64,000 nt of DNA from contig JADKBK010000003.1 in the NCBI GenBank assembly GCA_016715075.1, positions 248,001 through 312,000 on the forward strand. The letters run 5' to 3'. The translations under genes and the position numbers were made by a program. The notes under the pieces are model-generated. The model searched no databases. It had not been told where the DNA came from and saw nothing but the letters and a program-made list of their open reading frames with translations. Below are positions 16,569 to 25,449 of this stretch, one piece after another. Position 1 is the first letter of the stretch, and each line of letters starts with the position of its first letter. This stretch comes from Bacteroidales bacterium. Its GTDB lineage: Bacteria; Bacteroidota; Bacteroidia; Bacteroidales; VadinHA17.

Positions 16569-16845
16569 AGATGTGTAACGGGTTTCAGATTAAATAATTT
16601 GACATTTGCATCTGTATTACTATTTTTAATTAACAACAGTAATTCATTTTTAGCATCTGATGGTCCGAATAGCAATACATCCTGATATTTGTTTATTATA
16701 TCTCCCTTTTTTAGTAAATTAATTGAAGGTGTTGTTCCTTTTTGCGAATAAGTTTTTCTCCCTTGTAAAAATTAAATTCTGTTTCATTATTTGCTGTTTC
16801 TGATATAACCCATTTAACAGTTATGTCATTTGATAATTCCATCAT
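16550..16845 (-). pseudogene. Small 98-codon gene with one frameshift
   Basis: On the minus strand an ATG at 16845 opens MMELSNDITVKWVISETANN and reaches FNFYKGEK; there the frame soon stops. Adding one base in the A-run of GAGAAAAAC restores an open frame with TPSINLLKKGDIINKYQDV and LLFGPSDAKNELLLLIKNS, ending LCELCN then TAA at 16550. The total of 296 bases is one short of a multiple of three, consistent with a single deletion. No family recognised; cytoplasmic by appearance. Confidence 0.4.
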
Positions 16846-16972
16846 CTTTTATTTGAAAGATCCATTAGCAAATTTTTCTTTGCTGGACCAGCAACTTCTG
16901 TCCACGATTTCACACACACTTTTTTCTCCATTTTTCCCCCTATACCTTACTCCCATTCATTCTAATCTCTCC

Positions 16973-17133
16973 ATTCAGGAAAGTGAAAAACATTTCCGTG
17001 AATTGCTGGAAAATGTCCATCTCCCCGTACTGATCCCTGATGTAAAAGGAAGAATAACATACTGTAATCCTTTCTCCGGATGCAATCACCATTACCAGAG
17101 GTTCAGATGGTCGTTTAATTGTAGATTTGTTCC
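16973..17133 (+). pseudogene. Relic of a PAS-domain sensor protein
   Basis: One frame reads ESEKHFRELLENVHLPVLIP then DVKGRITYCNPF (16973-17074), the classic start of a PAS domain. Immediately after, in a different frame, comes SPDAITITRGSDGRLIVDLF (17073-17133), which resembles the start of another PAS domain (SPDAITITR.SDGR). The two pieces look like the ends of a deletion inside a multi-PAS histidine kinase. No kinase part remains. Confidence 0.6.
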
Positions 17134-17195
17134 ATTAACCAATGTAAAATTTGGAAAAAAAGAAATCAAAAGCTCTGATTACATTTTGTCACTAT

Positions 17196-18056
17196 ATGAA
17201 TACCTTTAATAATTTAAAAATTGGAATGATGGCAAATCTGACAATCATGGTTGTTTCGCTCTCCGCATTCACCGGATGCAGATCCGTTCAGGCGGACTAT
17301 ACGAACAAAGTAAGGAATGAATTCAGTGTTCAGCCGGTTCTGCCTGAAGAACCACTGACTGAGAAAGACATAGCTCACCTGCCTTTATCCGTAAGAAAAT
17401 ATATTGAATACTCAGGGGCTATTGGCAGGAATAAACCACAGAATGTTCACATTACCTTTGATGCAAAGATGGTTAGTAAGCCCGGTGCAGCATATATGAT
17501 TGCTACATCTGAGCAGTATAATTTTTTTGGCTCATTTACCAGGCTTTTTCTGATGAAGGCTAAGAAAATGTTTATTCCATTTCATGCAAATCATACTTAC
17601 AGAGAAGAGAAAGCAACGTTTGTTGTAAGAGTTGCAAATCTTTTTAATGTAGTTGATATAGCCGGAGAGGTTCTTACTACTGCAGAAACGGTTACCCTGC
17701 TGAATGATATGTGCATTTTTGTTCCCGGAAACCTATATGATAAAAGGCTATCGTGGAAGGAGCTCGATCCGCTTTCATGTGAGGTTACACTGGAAAATGG
17801 CAATTATAAAGTATCAGCAATTTTATACTTCAATGAAAAGGGGGAATTGATTAACTTCGTCTCGGAAGACAGATATGCGCTCCAGGATGATGGCGCCATG
17901 AAGAGAGTAAAATGGTCAACACCGGTAAGCGATTATAAAGAATTGAATGGAAGAAGAATACCAACCTACGGTGAAACTATATGGAATTATCCCGAAGGTG
18001 ATTTTACATATGGAACCTTCAGATTAAAAGGCATTAATTACAACATAATCCACTAA
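17196..18056 (+). CDS. Lipoprotein of the DUF6544/DUF6920-like group
   Basis: A 286-residue protein with a lipobox leader (VSLSAFTGCRS). Conserved-looking blocks are LPLSVRKYIEYSGAIGRNKP near the start, the central AETVTLLNDMCIFVPG, and the end NGRRIPTYGETIWNYPEGDFTYGTF. This pattern agrees with my memory of DUF6544/DUF6920-type proteins, which have no assigned function. The start at 17196 is chosen over 17151 because it gives a compact lipoprotein leader; 17226 is also possible. Followed after 8 bases by the OsmC-like gene, so probably one transcript. Confidence 0.75.
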   Translation: MNTFNNLKIGMMANLTIMVVSLSAFTGCRSVQADYTNKVRNEFSVQPVLPEEPLTEKDIAHLPLSVRKYIEYSGAIGRNKPQNVHITFDAKMVSKPGAAYMIATSEQYNFFGSFTRLFLMKAKKMFIPFHANHTYREEKATFVVRVANLFNVVDIAGEVLTTAETVTLLNDMCIFVPGNLYDKRLSWKELDPLSCEVTLENGNYKVSAILYFNEKGELINFVSEDRYALQDDGAMKRVKWSTPVSDYKELNGRRIPTYGETIWNYPEGDFTYGTFRLKGINYNIIH

Positions 18057-18064
18057 TAAAAAAC

Positions 18065-18499
18065 ATGACAATTGACAAATCAAAGGAGTTGAAAACATCA
18101 ATTCAGCTTGTAAACCAAAAACTTCATTTTGAGGGGAAGGCAGATGGGAATAATCCTGTATCAATCGACTACACTCCACCGCTTGGAGATAACCTCGGCT
18201 ATACTTCTCTGGAGCTTTTCCTTTTGAGTTTATCATCCTGCACCGGGAGCGCACTTCTTGTCATACTTAGAAAAATGGAAAAAAACATAGATTTTTTTGA
18301 AGTGATATCAAATGGGTACAGAAGAGCGGAGCATCCCACGGGGTTTAATAAAATCAATATTCAGGTAAATCTTAAGTCAGGCAATATTAGTTCGCAAGAT
18401 ATGACTAAAGCCATTGATCTGATTAAAGATATCTGTCCTGTTCTCTCGATGCTTGATGCAAAAATTAAAGTAGTAATAGAGTTCAAAATAGCTGTCTGA
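18065..18499 (+). CDS. OsmC/Ohr-family peroxide-reducing protein
   Basis: A 144-residue OsmC-fold protein. The two redox cysteines are C59 in LSSCTGSALLVILRK and C124 in KDICPVLSML, both in the usual positions. Family members reduce organic hydroperoxides using dithiol partners in the cytoplasm. It begins 8 bases after the DUF6544-like gene and is followed at about 110 bases by a monooxygenase-fold gene, suggesting a small stress group. Confidence 0.88.
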   Translation: MTIDKSKELKTSIQLVNQKLHFEGKADGNNPVSIDYTPPLGDNLGYTSLELFLLSLSSCTGSALLVILRKMEKNIDFFEVISNGYRRAEHPTGFNKINIQVNLKSGNISSQDMTKAIDLIKDICPVLSMLDAKIKVVIEFKIAV

Positions 18500-18608
18500 T
18501 ATAAATGCCAAATTTAAAATTGAAACACCTATTTAATAAACTTCCTCATTTTTCATATCAACAATTTCATACTCTCAGCAAAAATCAGCAGACAAAAAAT
18601 CCGAACCG

Positions 18609-18890
18609 ATGAAAAAGACTGTAATTGCAAGGCTTACAATAAAAAAGGAAGCAGTTGATGCGTTTACGCAATTCGCGAAAAAAATGGTAGATGAAACGCG
18701 GAAAGAAGCTGGATGCATCACCTATTGTTTATACAAAAATTGTTTTGGCCAGGATTCAGAATTTATATTTTATGAAGAATATAAAGATCAGGCTTCCCTG
18801 GATTACCACAATAATTCGGAACACTTAAAACAATTTTTTACTAATATCACCTCACTTCTGGCAGGAAAACCAATAGTTGAGGTATTTTGA
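18609..18890 (+). CDS. Antibiotic biosynthesis monooxygenase-fold (ABM) protein
   Basis: A 93-residue single-domain protein of the ABM/YgiN type: MKKTVIARLTIKKEAVDAF, then EAGCITYCLYKN, FIFYEEYKDQASLDYHNNSEHLKQF. These dimeric alpha-beta barrels act as cofactor-free quinol monooxygenases or heme-degrading enzymes; the heme ligand pattern is not evident, so a quinone/quinol role is more likely. Length is typical. Confidence 0.88.
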   Translation: MKKTVIARLTIKKEAVDAFTQFAKKMVDETRKEAGCITYCLYKNCFGQDSEFIFYEEYKDQASLDYHNNSEHLKQFFTNITSLLAGKPIVEVF

Positions 18891-19136
18891 TTTTAAAGGA
18901 AGGCTTTAAGGATCGTGGATAACTTGAAGGAGCTTAATAGAAATTCCGTTTAGTGAAGGTCTTTTCAAAAAATACCGATTAACGGGGAACAGGCTCGTGT
19001 ACCATTTCGTTGGTCATGGAAGGAAGATTGGAAAATTTCCATATCCCTGATGCCGTTTAGCCAACCTGACAAATCAGTAAAGACCCCACCAAACAGAATT
19101 TCAAAATGAAGAATGCCAATCTGATAATAACTTACG

Positions 19137-19928
19137 TTAATAAACAGATTTAACAAACATCTTTAACTGAACATTAAATTCCGCAGGATTCTCCAGATTA
19201 CTTAAGTGACCTGCATGATCAGTGATTTTCAGCACCGAACCTCCTAGTCTTTCTTGCATAAACCTGGCTGCAGCAGGAGGTGTAATTTTATCTTCATTCC
19301 CAACCATTATAAGGACCGGAACCGCTATCTCTGACAGCATATGACAGGTTTCTTTACGAACCGAAAGAGCAAGCAATGTACTGCAAATCGATTGTTCAGA
19401 GGTATTTACTATCATTTCTCTTACATTTGCAATTTCATTTAACCTTGTTGTGAAAGATTCAGATGCGAAAAGATTTTTTATACTCTCGTCAGCATACTTT
19501 TCCAGACCGGATTTCCTGATTTCTTCAATTGCCTTTGCCCTTTTTTCTTTCGCTTCAAAGGTGTCGGCAATGCATTGAGTATCACACAATATAAGAGCAT
19601 CAAAGCGTTCTTTGTACTTTTCTATTGCATTTAATGCAATATATCCTCCCATGGATAAACCACAGAGTATGGCATTTTTAATCTTCAATGCATCCATCAG
19701 GCTGATGAGATCGATAACAAAAAGTTCAATTGAACACACCTCATTCCCAGCATCAGAGCTGCCATGTCCACGGATATCATATGTAATCAGCCTGAAATCG
19801 TTCTTTAACGACTCCACCTGTAAATTCCACATCGACTTATTAAATGGAAAACCATGAATGAAAATGATGACCGGCAATTGTTTCCCGCCTGCATCAGTGT
19901 AACTAACTGATAGATTATTGATGATCAT
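19137..19928 (-). CDS. Alpha/beta-fold hydrolase
   Basis: A 263-residue cytoplasmic alpha/beta hydrolase. The nucleophile elbow is GLSMGG (Ser92), with oxyanion region FIHGFPFN at 23-30, YDIRGHGSSDAG around 50-61, acidic residue in MVGNEDKITPP and catalytic His in DHAGHLSNLE. The pattern fits the 3-oxoadipate enol-lactonase/haloperoxidase-like group, but the substrate is unknown. Monocistronic on the minus strand. Confidence 0.9.
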   Translation of the reverse strand: MIINNLSVSYTDAGGKQLPVIIFIHGFPFNKSMWNLQVESLKNDFRLITYDIRGHGSSDAGNEVCSIELFVIDLISLMDALKIKNAILCGLSMGGYIALNAIEKYKERFDALILCDTQCIADTFEAKEKRAKAIEEIRKSGLEKYADESIKNLFASESFTTRLNEIANVREMIVNTSEQSICSTLLALSVRKETCHMLSEIAVPVLIMVGNEDKITPPAAARFMQERLGGSVLKITDHAGHLSNLENPAEFNVQLKMFVKSVY

Positions 19929-19981
19929 AGTAATTTATTTTTTCTGAAAAAACCTGAGACCCTGATAATATTCAATATATG

Positions 19982-20157
19982 CTATTTTTTATTCGCTATT
20001 GAGTACGCTATCGAAATCTTGTTATCTGTCGACTCTGCACAATTGAATGGCTTCATACTCCGCAGCTATCATAAAACGTATTGCTCTGATGAGCTCAGCA
20101 TCTGTCAGCTTTCTTTCATTCGCTAACCTGGAAAAAGGGTGAACTAAATACTGCCAT
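19982..20157 (-). pseudogene. Relic of a ferritin-like (rubrerythrin-type) protein
   Basis: The minus strand reads HPFSRLANERKLTDAELIRA then IRFMIAAEYEAIQLC; a shifted frame continues AESTDNKISIAYSIANKK and stops at 19982. Together this matches the start of a small ferritin-like family remembered as ...KLT.EELIRAIRF..AAEYEAIQLY.QLAESTDN..., found next to or inside encapsulins. The glutamates of the first iron-binding helix remain, but the start codon, the frame and the second half (with DEEKVH) are lost. Confidence 0.6.
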
Positions 20158-20381
20158 ATTTAATGTCCCTTTCTTAGTCAAAAATAGTTTTATTTTTCAA
20201 AGATTTATTCACAACTGGCTGGTGAGTTGAGATGAATTTTCGAATTATAAAAGTAGGCTAGTTGATTTCGTAAAATATTACAAAATCTCTTTGAAAAATT
20301 ATATAATTCATACTACAGGAAGGTTCCCTGGCAGTTATAATTCCTTATGGAGGCAGATCCTGAAAGGTGAATCAGTAAAAC

Positions 20382-20415
20382 AAAATAAAAGACGGTACGC
20401 TACAGTACCGTCTTT
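20382..20415 (-). terminator. Terminator of the PepSY-like exported protein gene
   Basis: A perfect 11-bp stem (AAAGACGGTAC / GTACCGTCTTT, 6-base loop). On the minus strand it is followed by TATTTTGTTTT, about 30 bases after the stop codon at 20448. Confidence 0.85.
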
Positions 20416-20447
20416 ACGAGTCTTAAAGCTTTTCAGCTATTAATGAT

Positions 20448-20807
20448 TTATTTTTTCAGTTGATTCATTTCGTCATTCAGTGCAAGCTTCTGAACAAAAT
20501 TCCCATCCTTGTCATAAATCAGGGTCTCAGAAGTTGTACCTTTAACAATAACTACTTCATATGTAATTACACTTTCCAAAGAAACGCTTGTTGCTTCTTT
20601 AATCGTGAAACCAACATAATCTTTGGCCACATTGTCTGTTATTACTTTCTGAAGATCAGAAACTTTAACGGCAGTACGGATGGCCTTATCATTTGACATT
20701 GTCGTAGTTGCAGACTTTGTCTTCGTGGTAGTTTTGCAAGTGTCTTGTTGTGCATTGACAATAAGAGCTGACATAAATATTACCATGGCAAATAATACTT
20801 TTTTCAT
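20448..20807 (-). CDS. Small exported PepSY-like protein
   Basis: A 119-residue protein with a signal peptide (MKKVLFAMVIFMSALIVNAQ), a Thr/Lys linker, and a C-terminal block DLQKVITDNVAKDYVGFTIKEA ... ITYEVVIVKGTTSETLIYDKDGNFVQK. This block resembles the PepSY-like (BLIP-like) domain seen in many short Bacteroidota secreted proteins. A putative inhibitor or sensor role in the periplasm is only inferred. It has its own terminator and is monocistronic. Confidence 0.8.
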   Translation of the reverse strand: MKKVLFAMVIFMSALIVNAQQDTCKTTTKTKSATTTMSNDKAIRTAVKVSDLQKVITDNVAKDYVGFTIKEATSVSLESVITYEVVIVKGTTSETLIYDKDGNFVQKLALNDEMNQLKK

Positions 20808-21455
20808 AATTCTTTTTTTTGGTTTATAATGAAATAATAATTTGTAAAGGTGAACCTATCTGGAATTAGAAGTATTACAAAACTTTACAGAAATTTTGTA
20901 TTATTCACACATTTCCCTTTGCGGCTTGATCTTACATTTTTCCCTTGGAAGGGGCTGATGAAAATCAGAATACAATTTATCTGATCAAATTAGCTCTGGG
21001 TAATAATTAGTATCTTCAGATAATGATAATTTCGCGAAACCGAAAACTCCGGGAAAATAAGCTATGATAATTATTCTCTTTGACTCCATAAAAGAGTTAA
21101 TTTGGAAATTTGGACATAATAAAATTAAAGCAGTTCCTGAAAAGCCCGAAAGAGATTATTTAGTTTAAGAGAAGTCGTTTTGCAACTAGTCTCACATACG
21201 CCTTTATTTTACCCGGTTTTGTAAAGCACGATTGAAATCATATTATACATTATTATTAATATAAATAAACATAACTTTTTTATAATCAGGATAATATTTA
21301 TATACATAATATTGATTAGTAATATATTAACATCTGTCTCTACTCTTCAATTGAACATTTTATTAATTTTAGTGTTCATATTATTGAATTTATATATGAA
21401 CATATATTATAAAATTCGATTGCAAACAGGAATTGGCTAAACGGAAAAATCAATT
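20808..21455. other. AT-rich intergenic region, no gene seen
   Basis: About 650 bases between divergent genes. The right half (about 21230-21420) is extremely AT-rich with many ATAT/TTATTA runs, as at promoters of divergently read genes. No frame of convincing composition and no clear TTTG/TAnnTTTG promoter was found. Confidence 0.5.
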
Positions 21456-21929
21456 ATGGCATTCTATCAGATAACAAAAACGCAAAAATTAACTGCCAGT
21501 ATTAACGAAGTATGGAGCTTTATTGCATCCCCTGCTAATTTAAAAGAGATTACACCGGGGAACATGGGTTTTAATGTAACAAGCAATAACGGCTCAGAGA
21601 AAATGTATCCCGGAATGATAATTATTTATAAGGTAAGCCCTCTGCTTGGTATAAAACTTAACTGGATTACAGAAATTACACACATAAAAGAATATGAATA
21701 TTTTGTTGATGAGCAAAGGATTGGACCTTATTCAATGTGGCACCATGAGCATAAAATTGAACCAGTCGACGGTGGAGTTCTAATGACTGATAAAGTTACC
21801 TATAAGCCTCCATTTGGTTTTATTGGTGCAATTGCGAATGCTTTAATAATAAAAATCCGGCTTAAGCAGATTTTTGATTACAGATCAATTGCTTTAGAAA
21901 GCAGGTTTGGCAGCAGCAGTGTAACCTGA
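21456..21929 (+). CDS. SRPBCC-fold ligand-binding protein
   Basis: A 157-residue START-like/SRPBCC protein (polyketide cyclase/Coq10 type): it begins KTQKLTASINEVWSFIASPANLKEITPGNMGFNV and has the typical strand pair MTDKVTYKPPFGFIGAI near the end. Such proteins bind hydrophobic ligands in the cytoplasm. It heads a plus-strand run that includes a desaturase-like enzyme and exporters, so a lipid or pigment-related role is conceivable but unproven. A second SRPBCC gene lies at 47355. Confidence 0.85.
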   Translation: MAFYQITKTQKLTASINEVWSFIASPANLKEITPGNMGFNVTSNNGSEKMYPGMIIIYKVSPLLGIKLNWITEITHIKEYEYFVDEQRIGPYSMWHHEHKIEPVDGGVLMTDKVTYKPPFGFIGAIANALIIKIRLKQIFDYRSIALESRFGSSSVT

Positions 21930-22001
21930 TGATTATCTGCCGGTGATATATGTGCCTTAACGTTTACAGATAGACTATTTATATAAATCTAATACCAGAT
22001 C

Positions 22002-22751
22002 ATGAAGATTAAATTTTTACTTAATGCAATTTGTTTTACGTTCATACTGTCATTCAACATTTTATGGCTGAATGGGCAGGCTTCTTTTGACTTTGAAACA
22101 GGTGCAGTACAAACAGGTTACAATAATGTCCGGATTCCGGGAAATCAGGGAACTCTTTTTTCGATGAAAGATGATTTAGTTCCAAATACAGATATATTCT
22201 ACAGGTTAAGGATAAATTATACAATAAAAAAGCGACATACCCTATCAGTATTATATGCTCCATTGGAAATTAAATCCAATGGAAAAGCAGTAAATGATAT
22301 TGTTTTTGAAGGAGTGACTTTCCCGGCAAATACCGGCATTAACGGAACGTATAAATTCAATTCTTACAGGCTAACATATCGCTACGAAATTGTACTCAAG
22401 CCAAAGTTTGAATTCGGGCTCGGGTTTACTGCAAAAATCAGAGATGCAAGGATTGCATTGGCTTCTTCAGGACTGGAAAGTGAGAAGATTAATGTTGGCT
22501 TTGTACCAATCATCAATTTCAGGTTGTTATGGAAGCCATATGAAAAATTTGGTATCCTCCTGGAAGGGGATGCACTTGCCGCACCACAGGGAAGGGCCGA
22601 AGACGTATTGATTGCTGCAACATACAGGGTTACTGACTGGTTTGGACTCAGGGCAGGATACCGTATACTTGAAGGCGGCGCAGATAATGATGAGGTTTAC
22701 AATTTTGCCCTCTTTCATTATGCTTCGGTTGGCCTTTGTATTTATCTTTGA
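22002..22751 (+). CDS. Outer-membrane beta-barrel protein, unknown function
   Basis: A 249-residue protein with a signal peptide ending LWLNGQA. Alternating aromatic/polar strands, such as HTLSVLYAPLEIK, YKFNSYRLTYRYEI, FEFGLGFTAKIRDARIAL, FVPIINFRLLWKPYEKF and WFGLRAGYRILEGG, and a C-terminal aromatic strand (ASVGLCIYL) indicate an 8- to 10-stranded outer-membrane barrel. No domain name recognised. Follows the SRPBCC gene in the same direction. Confidence 0.8.
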   Translation: MKIKFLLNAICFTFILSFNILWLNGQASFDFETGAVQTGYNNVRIPGNQGTLFSMKDDLVPNTDIFYRLRINYTIKKRHTLSVLYAPLEIKSNGKAVNDIVFEGVTFPANTGINGTYKFNSYRLTYRYEIVLKPKFEFGLGFTAKIRDARIALASSGLESEKINVGFVPIINFRLLWKPYEKFGILLEGDALAAPQGRAEDVLIAATYRVTDWFGLRAGYRILEGGADNDEVYNFALFHYASVGLCIYL

Positions 22752-22852
22752 TTTAATTGTTTTTATATCTCTGTAAATGAGCAACCTGAATAACTTCTTT
22801 TAAATTACAGATGAGCAGGCAGAAATTGACAAATTAACTAAGTCGCTATTTT

Positions 22853-23587
22853 ATGTTCTTATTTAAAAATATCTGGGTTATATTATTTATAATGTGGGGT
22901 TTACCGCTGACCTTATATCGGAGCAAATTTCGTAAGATAGTCTATCAAACAGATAGCTGGACAATCAATATCAAACCTTATTTTATGAAAGAACTGAAAG
23001 CTCTTTTTGGTAACATTTATCCTGAAAATGTCAATTATCTTAAATTCAGGAATTTCTATCGTTTTTATCTATTCGTTTACCTGCTATTATTTTCATCTTA
23101 TTTAACCTTCAGTCAAAAAAACAATATGAACGAAATCAAAACAGGAGATAGTATCCCGGCATTTAGTTTACCTGATCAGAATGGTAAATTGTTCGATATA
23201 AATTCTGTCATTGGTAAAAAGAACCTTGTGATTTATTTTTATCCAAAAGATGACAGTCCAGGCTGTACCAAAGAAGCTTGTTCATTCCGCGATCAGTTTG
23301 AGGTTTTTAAAGAAGCCGATGCTGTAATTATTGGTATCAGCAGTCAATCTGTTGAAAGTCATAAAGAATTTGCAGAAAAACACAGGCTCAGTTTCACCCT
23401 TTTAAGTGATGAAGGAAATAAAATACGAAAACAATTTGGTGTGCCCACAAATTTGCTGGGATTATTGCCTGGCCGGGTAACATACATTGCAGATAAAACA
23501 GGTAAAGTGATCTTTATCTTCAACTCACAAACAAGAGCCGCAGAGCATGTTGATGTTGCATTAAGGATTTTGAAAGAACGGCAATAA
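22853..23587 (+). CDS. PrxQ/BCP-type peroxiredoxin, probably exported
   Basis: A 244-codon ORF whose last ~150 residues are a PrxQ peroxiredoxin: IKTGDSIPAFSLPDQNGKLF, then PKDDSPGCTKEACSFRD with peroxidatic C138 and resolving C143. It would reduce hydrogen and organic peroxides. Ahead of this is a hydrophobic stretch (YLFVYLLLFSSYLTFSQ) that looks like a signal peptide, so the enzyme is probably periplasmic. The exact start is uncertain: ATG 22985 (residue 45) would give signal plus enzyme, and ATG 23126 the bare enzyme. It is followed after 9 bases by a cytoplasmic-looking sister gene. Confidence 0.88.
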   Translation: MFLFKNIWVILFIMWGLPLTLYRSKFRKIVYQTDSWTINIKPYFMKELKALFGNIYPENVNYLKFRNFYRFYLFVYLLLFSSYLTFSQKNNMNEIKTGDSIPAFSLPDQNGKLFDINSVIGKKNLVIYFYPKDDSPGCTKEACSFRDQFEVFKEADAVIIGISSQSVESHKEFAEKHRLSFTLLSDEGNKIRKQFGVPTNLLGLLPGRVTYIADKTGKVIFIFNSQTRAAEHVDVALRILKERQ

Positions 23588-23596
23588 ACATTATTT

Positions 23597-24079
23597 ATGA
23601 ATAAAATTCAGATAGGTGACACAATACCCTCTTTTACCCTGAAAGATCAGAATGGTAATGATTTTGACATTTCCTCCATCCTGGGCATAAAAAAAATGGT
23701 AATATTCTTCTACCCTCATGATGGCAGCCTGAACTGCACCAGAGAAGCCTGCTATTTTCGTGATCTTTCAGATGTGTTTGATGAGGCGGATGCGGTTATA
23801 ATAGGCATTAGTGGTCAGTCGGTTGAAAGTCATAAAGAATTTGCAGAAGAAAACAAACTAAGATACACTCTGTTAAGCGATGGCGGAAATATTGTAAGAA
23901 AATTATTCGGTGTTCCCGGCAGAGTCTTCGGATTTATTCCGGGCCGGGTAACTTATGTAGCCGACAAATCCGGGAAAGTTGTTTATATATTCGATTCTCA
24001 GACAGAGACTCAGCGTCATGCAGATGAGGCTCTGAAGATTTGTCTGCTGCTGAAAAGAACTGATAGTGTAAGTAATTGA
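23597..24079 (+). CDS. PrxQ/BCP-type peroxiredoxin, second copy
   Basis: A 160-residue PrxQ with C47 and C52 in GSLNCTREACYF. It is clearly a duplicate of the preceding gene: both share SQSVESHKEFAE or a near match, LSDEGN/LSDGGN, and PGRVTY.ADK.GKV. It lacks the leader, so the pair would protect periplasm and cytoplasm. The usual SPGCT is changed to SLNCT here: the Pro-Gly before the peroxidatic Cys has become Leu-Asn, which is unusual for an active Prx and may alter activity. Confidence 0.88.
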   Translation: MNKIQIGDTIPSFTLKDQNGNDFDISSILGIKKMVIFFYPHDGSLNCTREACYFRDLSDVFDEADAVIIGISGQSVESHKEFAEENKLRYTLLSDGGNIVRKLFGVPGRVFGFIPGRVTYVADKSGKVVYIFDSQTETQRHADEALKICLLLKRTDSVSN

Positions 24080-24221
24080 TTTTCATATTCTGCAGTTAAG
24101 TTTAAAGTAATACTATTATTAAACATCTTGTAAGCAACCACTGATAAATTCATTATTTTTGATAGTTACCCCACGCTGATGAAGCGTGAGAACATTAACC
24201 CGGGATTTAAAAACACTTCCT

Positions 24222-24650
24222 ATGCTGACAAAAGAATTGGTACTGGAATTATGGAGCCAAACATACAACACTGAAGGCAAGCCTGACTGGTCGCACATCC
24301 TTCCTTATTACGACAACAATATTGTTTTCAGGGATTCGATTCAGGAAATTCGTGGAATCGAAAAATTTACAGCAATGACCGAGCGCCTGACAAAACGTTC
24401 AAAAGACCTGAAAATGAAAATTGTCAATGCCGCTAAAGAGGAGAATAATATTTTTATAGAATGGGAAATGACCCTTAGTTTTAAAAAATACCCCAGTTCC
24501 ATATTATATGGATCAAGCCGGCTGACTCTAAATACAGAGGGAAAAATCACAGAACAAAGAGATTATTATGATCTGTGGGGAGATATCTTCGACAATATTC
24601 CAAGATTCGGCAAGGCTTACAGGAAATTTATGATAAGGAAGTTTGGTTAA
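24222..24650 (+). CDS. SnoaL-like (NTF2-fold) protein
   Basis: A 142-residue protein starting MLTKELVLELWSQTYNTEGK. The pattern LPYYDNNIVFRDSIQEIRGIEKF followed by strand pairs IFIEWEMTLSFK and SRLTLNTEGKITEQRDYYDLWGDI is typical of SnoaL-like domains, which act as ligand-binding or isomerase/cyclase-type enzymes. The GTG at 24186 would add 12 residues that look non-coding; a TATTTTTG at 24154-24161 may be the promoter. Often such genes accompany SDR and desaturase-like genes, as here. Confidence 0.85.
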   Translation: MLTKELVLELWSQTYNTEGKPDWSHILPYYDNNIVFRDSIQEIRGIEKFTAMTERLTKRSKDLKMKIVNAAKEENNIFIEWEMTLSFKKYPSSILYGSSRLTLNTEGKITEQRDYYDLWGDIFDNIPRFGKAYRKFMIRKFG

Positions 24651-24702
24651 AAAGATTCCTTTGAAATATCAGTTCAAGATCTAATCAGATAAAAAGATTA
24701 CT

Positions 24703-25386
24703 ATGAAAAAAATTACCAGCTTATTATTGTTTGTATCATTCTTGTTTCCCTTATCATTAAATGCTCAGACAGGAGTCCGTTTCGGCTTAAAAGCCGGTTA
24801 CAGCCTTGCTACTCAATATGGGATCACTCCTGCCGACAATACCTTTAAGGTTAATACTCATGGAAGGAATGGCTTTGCAGGAGGACTATTCGCATATTTT
24901 CCAATAACCGAATCAGTAGGTATTCAACAGGAGTTTTTTTATGCTATGAAAGGTTCGAGGCAGAATGTAACAATTACAACGCCTTTTAACATAAATACTG
25001 TTTCTGAATATGATTTGAACTATTTCGAGATGCCAATAACGATAAAATATAAATTTGTCAAAATTAAAAATTTTGGAATTTATGGCAGTGCAGGCATTGC
25101 ATTATCATTATTAATAAACGGAGATTACAATATTACCACTACAATTAATACGGGCGGACCTCCAACAGTATTGAAAGAATCGGGCGATATGAAAGGACTC
25201 GATACCTTTGACTATTCATTCGTATATGGAGCTGGCACTGATTTCAAACTGCTCAATAAGGATTTTTTTGTTGAATACCGCATGACAATAGGTTGGAATA
25301 CATTGGCTATGCCTAATGCTTCAGGAGCAGATCCGGTTCCGCTGCGTAACCAGGATTATGTATTTGCTGTCGGCATGTATTTCTAA
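24703..25386 (+). CDS. PorT-like outer-membrane beta-barrel protein
   Basis: A 227-residue protein with a signal peptide ending LSLNAQ. It opens TGVRFGLKAGYSLATQYG and shows regular barrel strands (SVGIQQEFFYAMKGSRQ, YFEMPITIKYKFVKIKNFGIYGSAGIALSLLI, FVEYRMTIGWNTL), ending in YVFAVGMYF. This agrees with the PorT-type barrel family of Bacteroidota, usually of unknown role. Confidence 0.87.
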   Translation: MKKITSLLLFVSFLFPLSLNAQTGVRFGLKAGYSLATQYGITPADNTFKVNTHGRNGFAGGLFAYFPITESVGIQQEFFYAMKGSRQNVTITTPFNINTVSEYDLNYFEMPITIKYKFVKIKNFGIYGSAGIALSLLINGDYNITTTINTGGPPTVLKESGDMKGLDTFDYSFVYGAGTDFKLLNKDFFVEYRMTIGWNTLAMPNASGADPVPLRNQDYVFAVGMYF

Positions 25387-25449
25387 GTGCTTAAATCAAA
25401 TTATATTAATTTATGAAATTAACAGAAGGCAGTCAGGTAACTGGTATAT

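Noticed and set aside
16823..17209. 128-codon ORF as an intact gene
   Set aside because: Only its central part is PAS-like; the first 50 and last 40 codons are not protein-like, so it is treated as a relic.
18965..19156. 63-codon minus-strand ORF after the alpha/beta hydrolase gene
   Set aside because: Overlaps the hydrolase end, has no recognisable pattern and probably is not coding.
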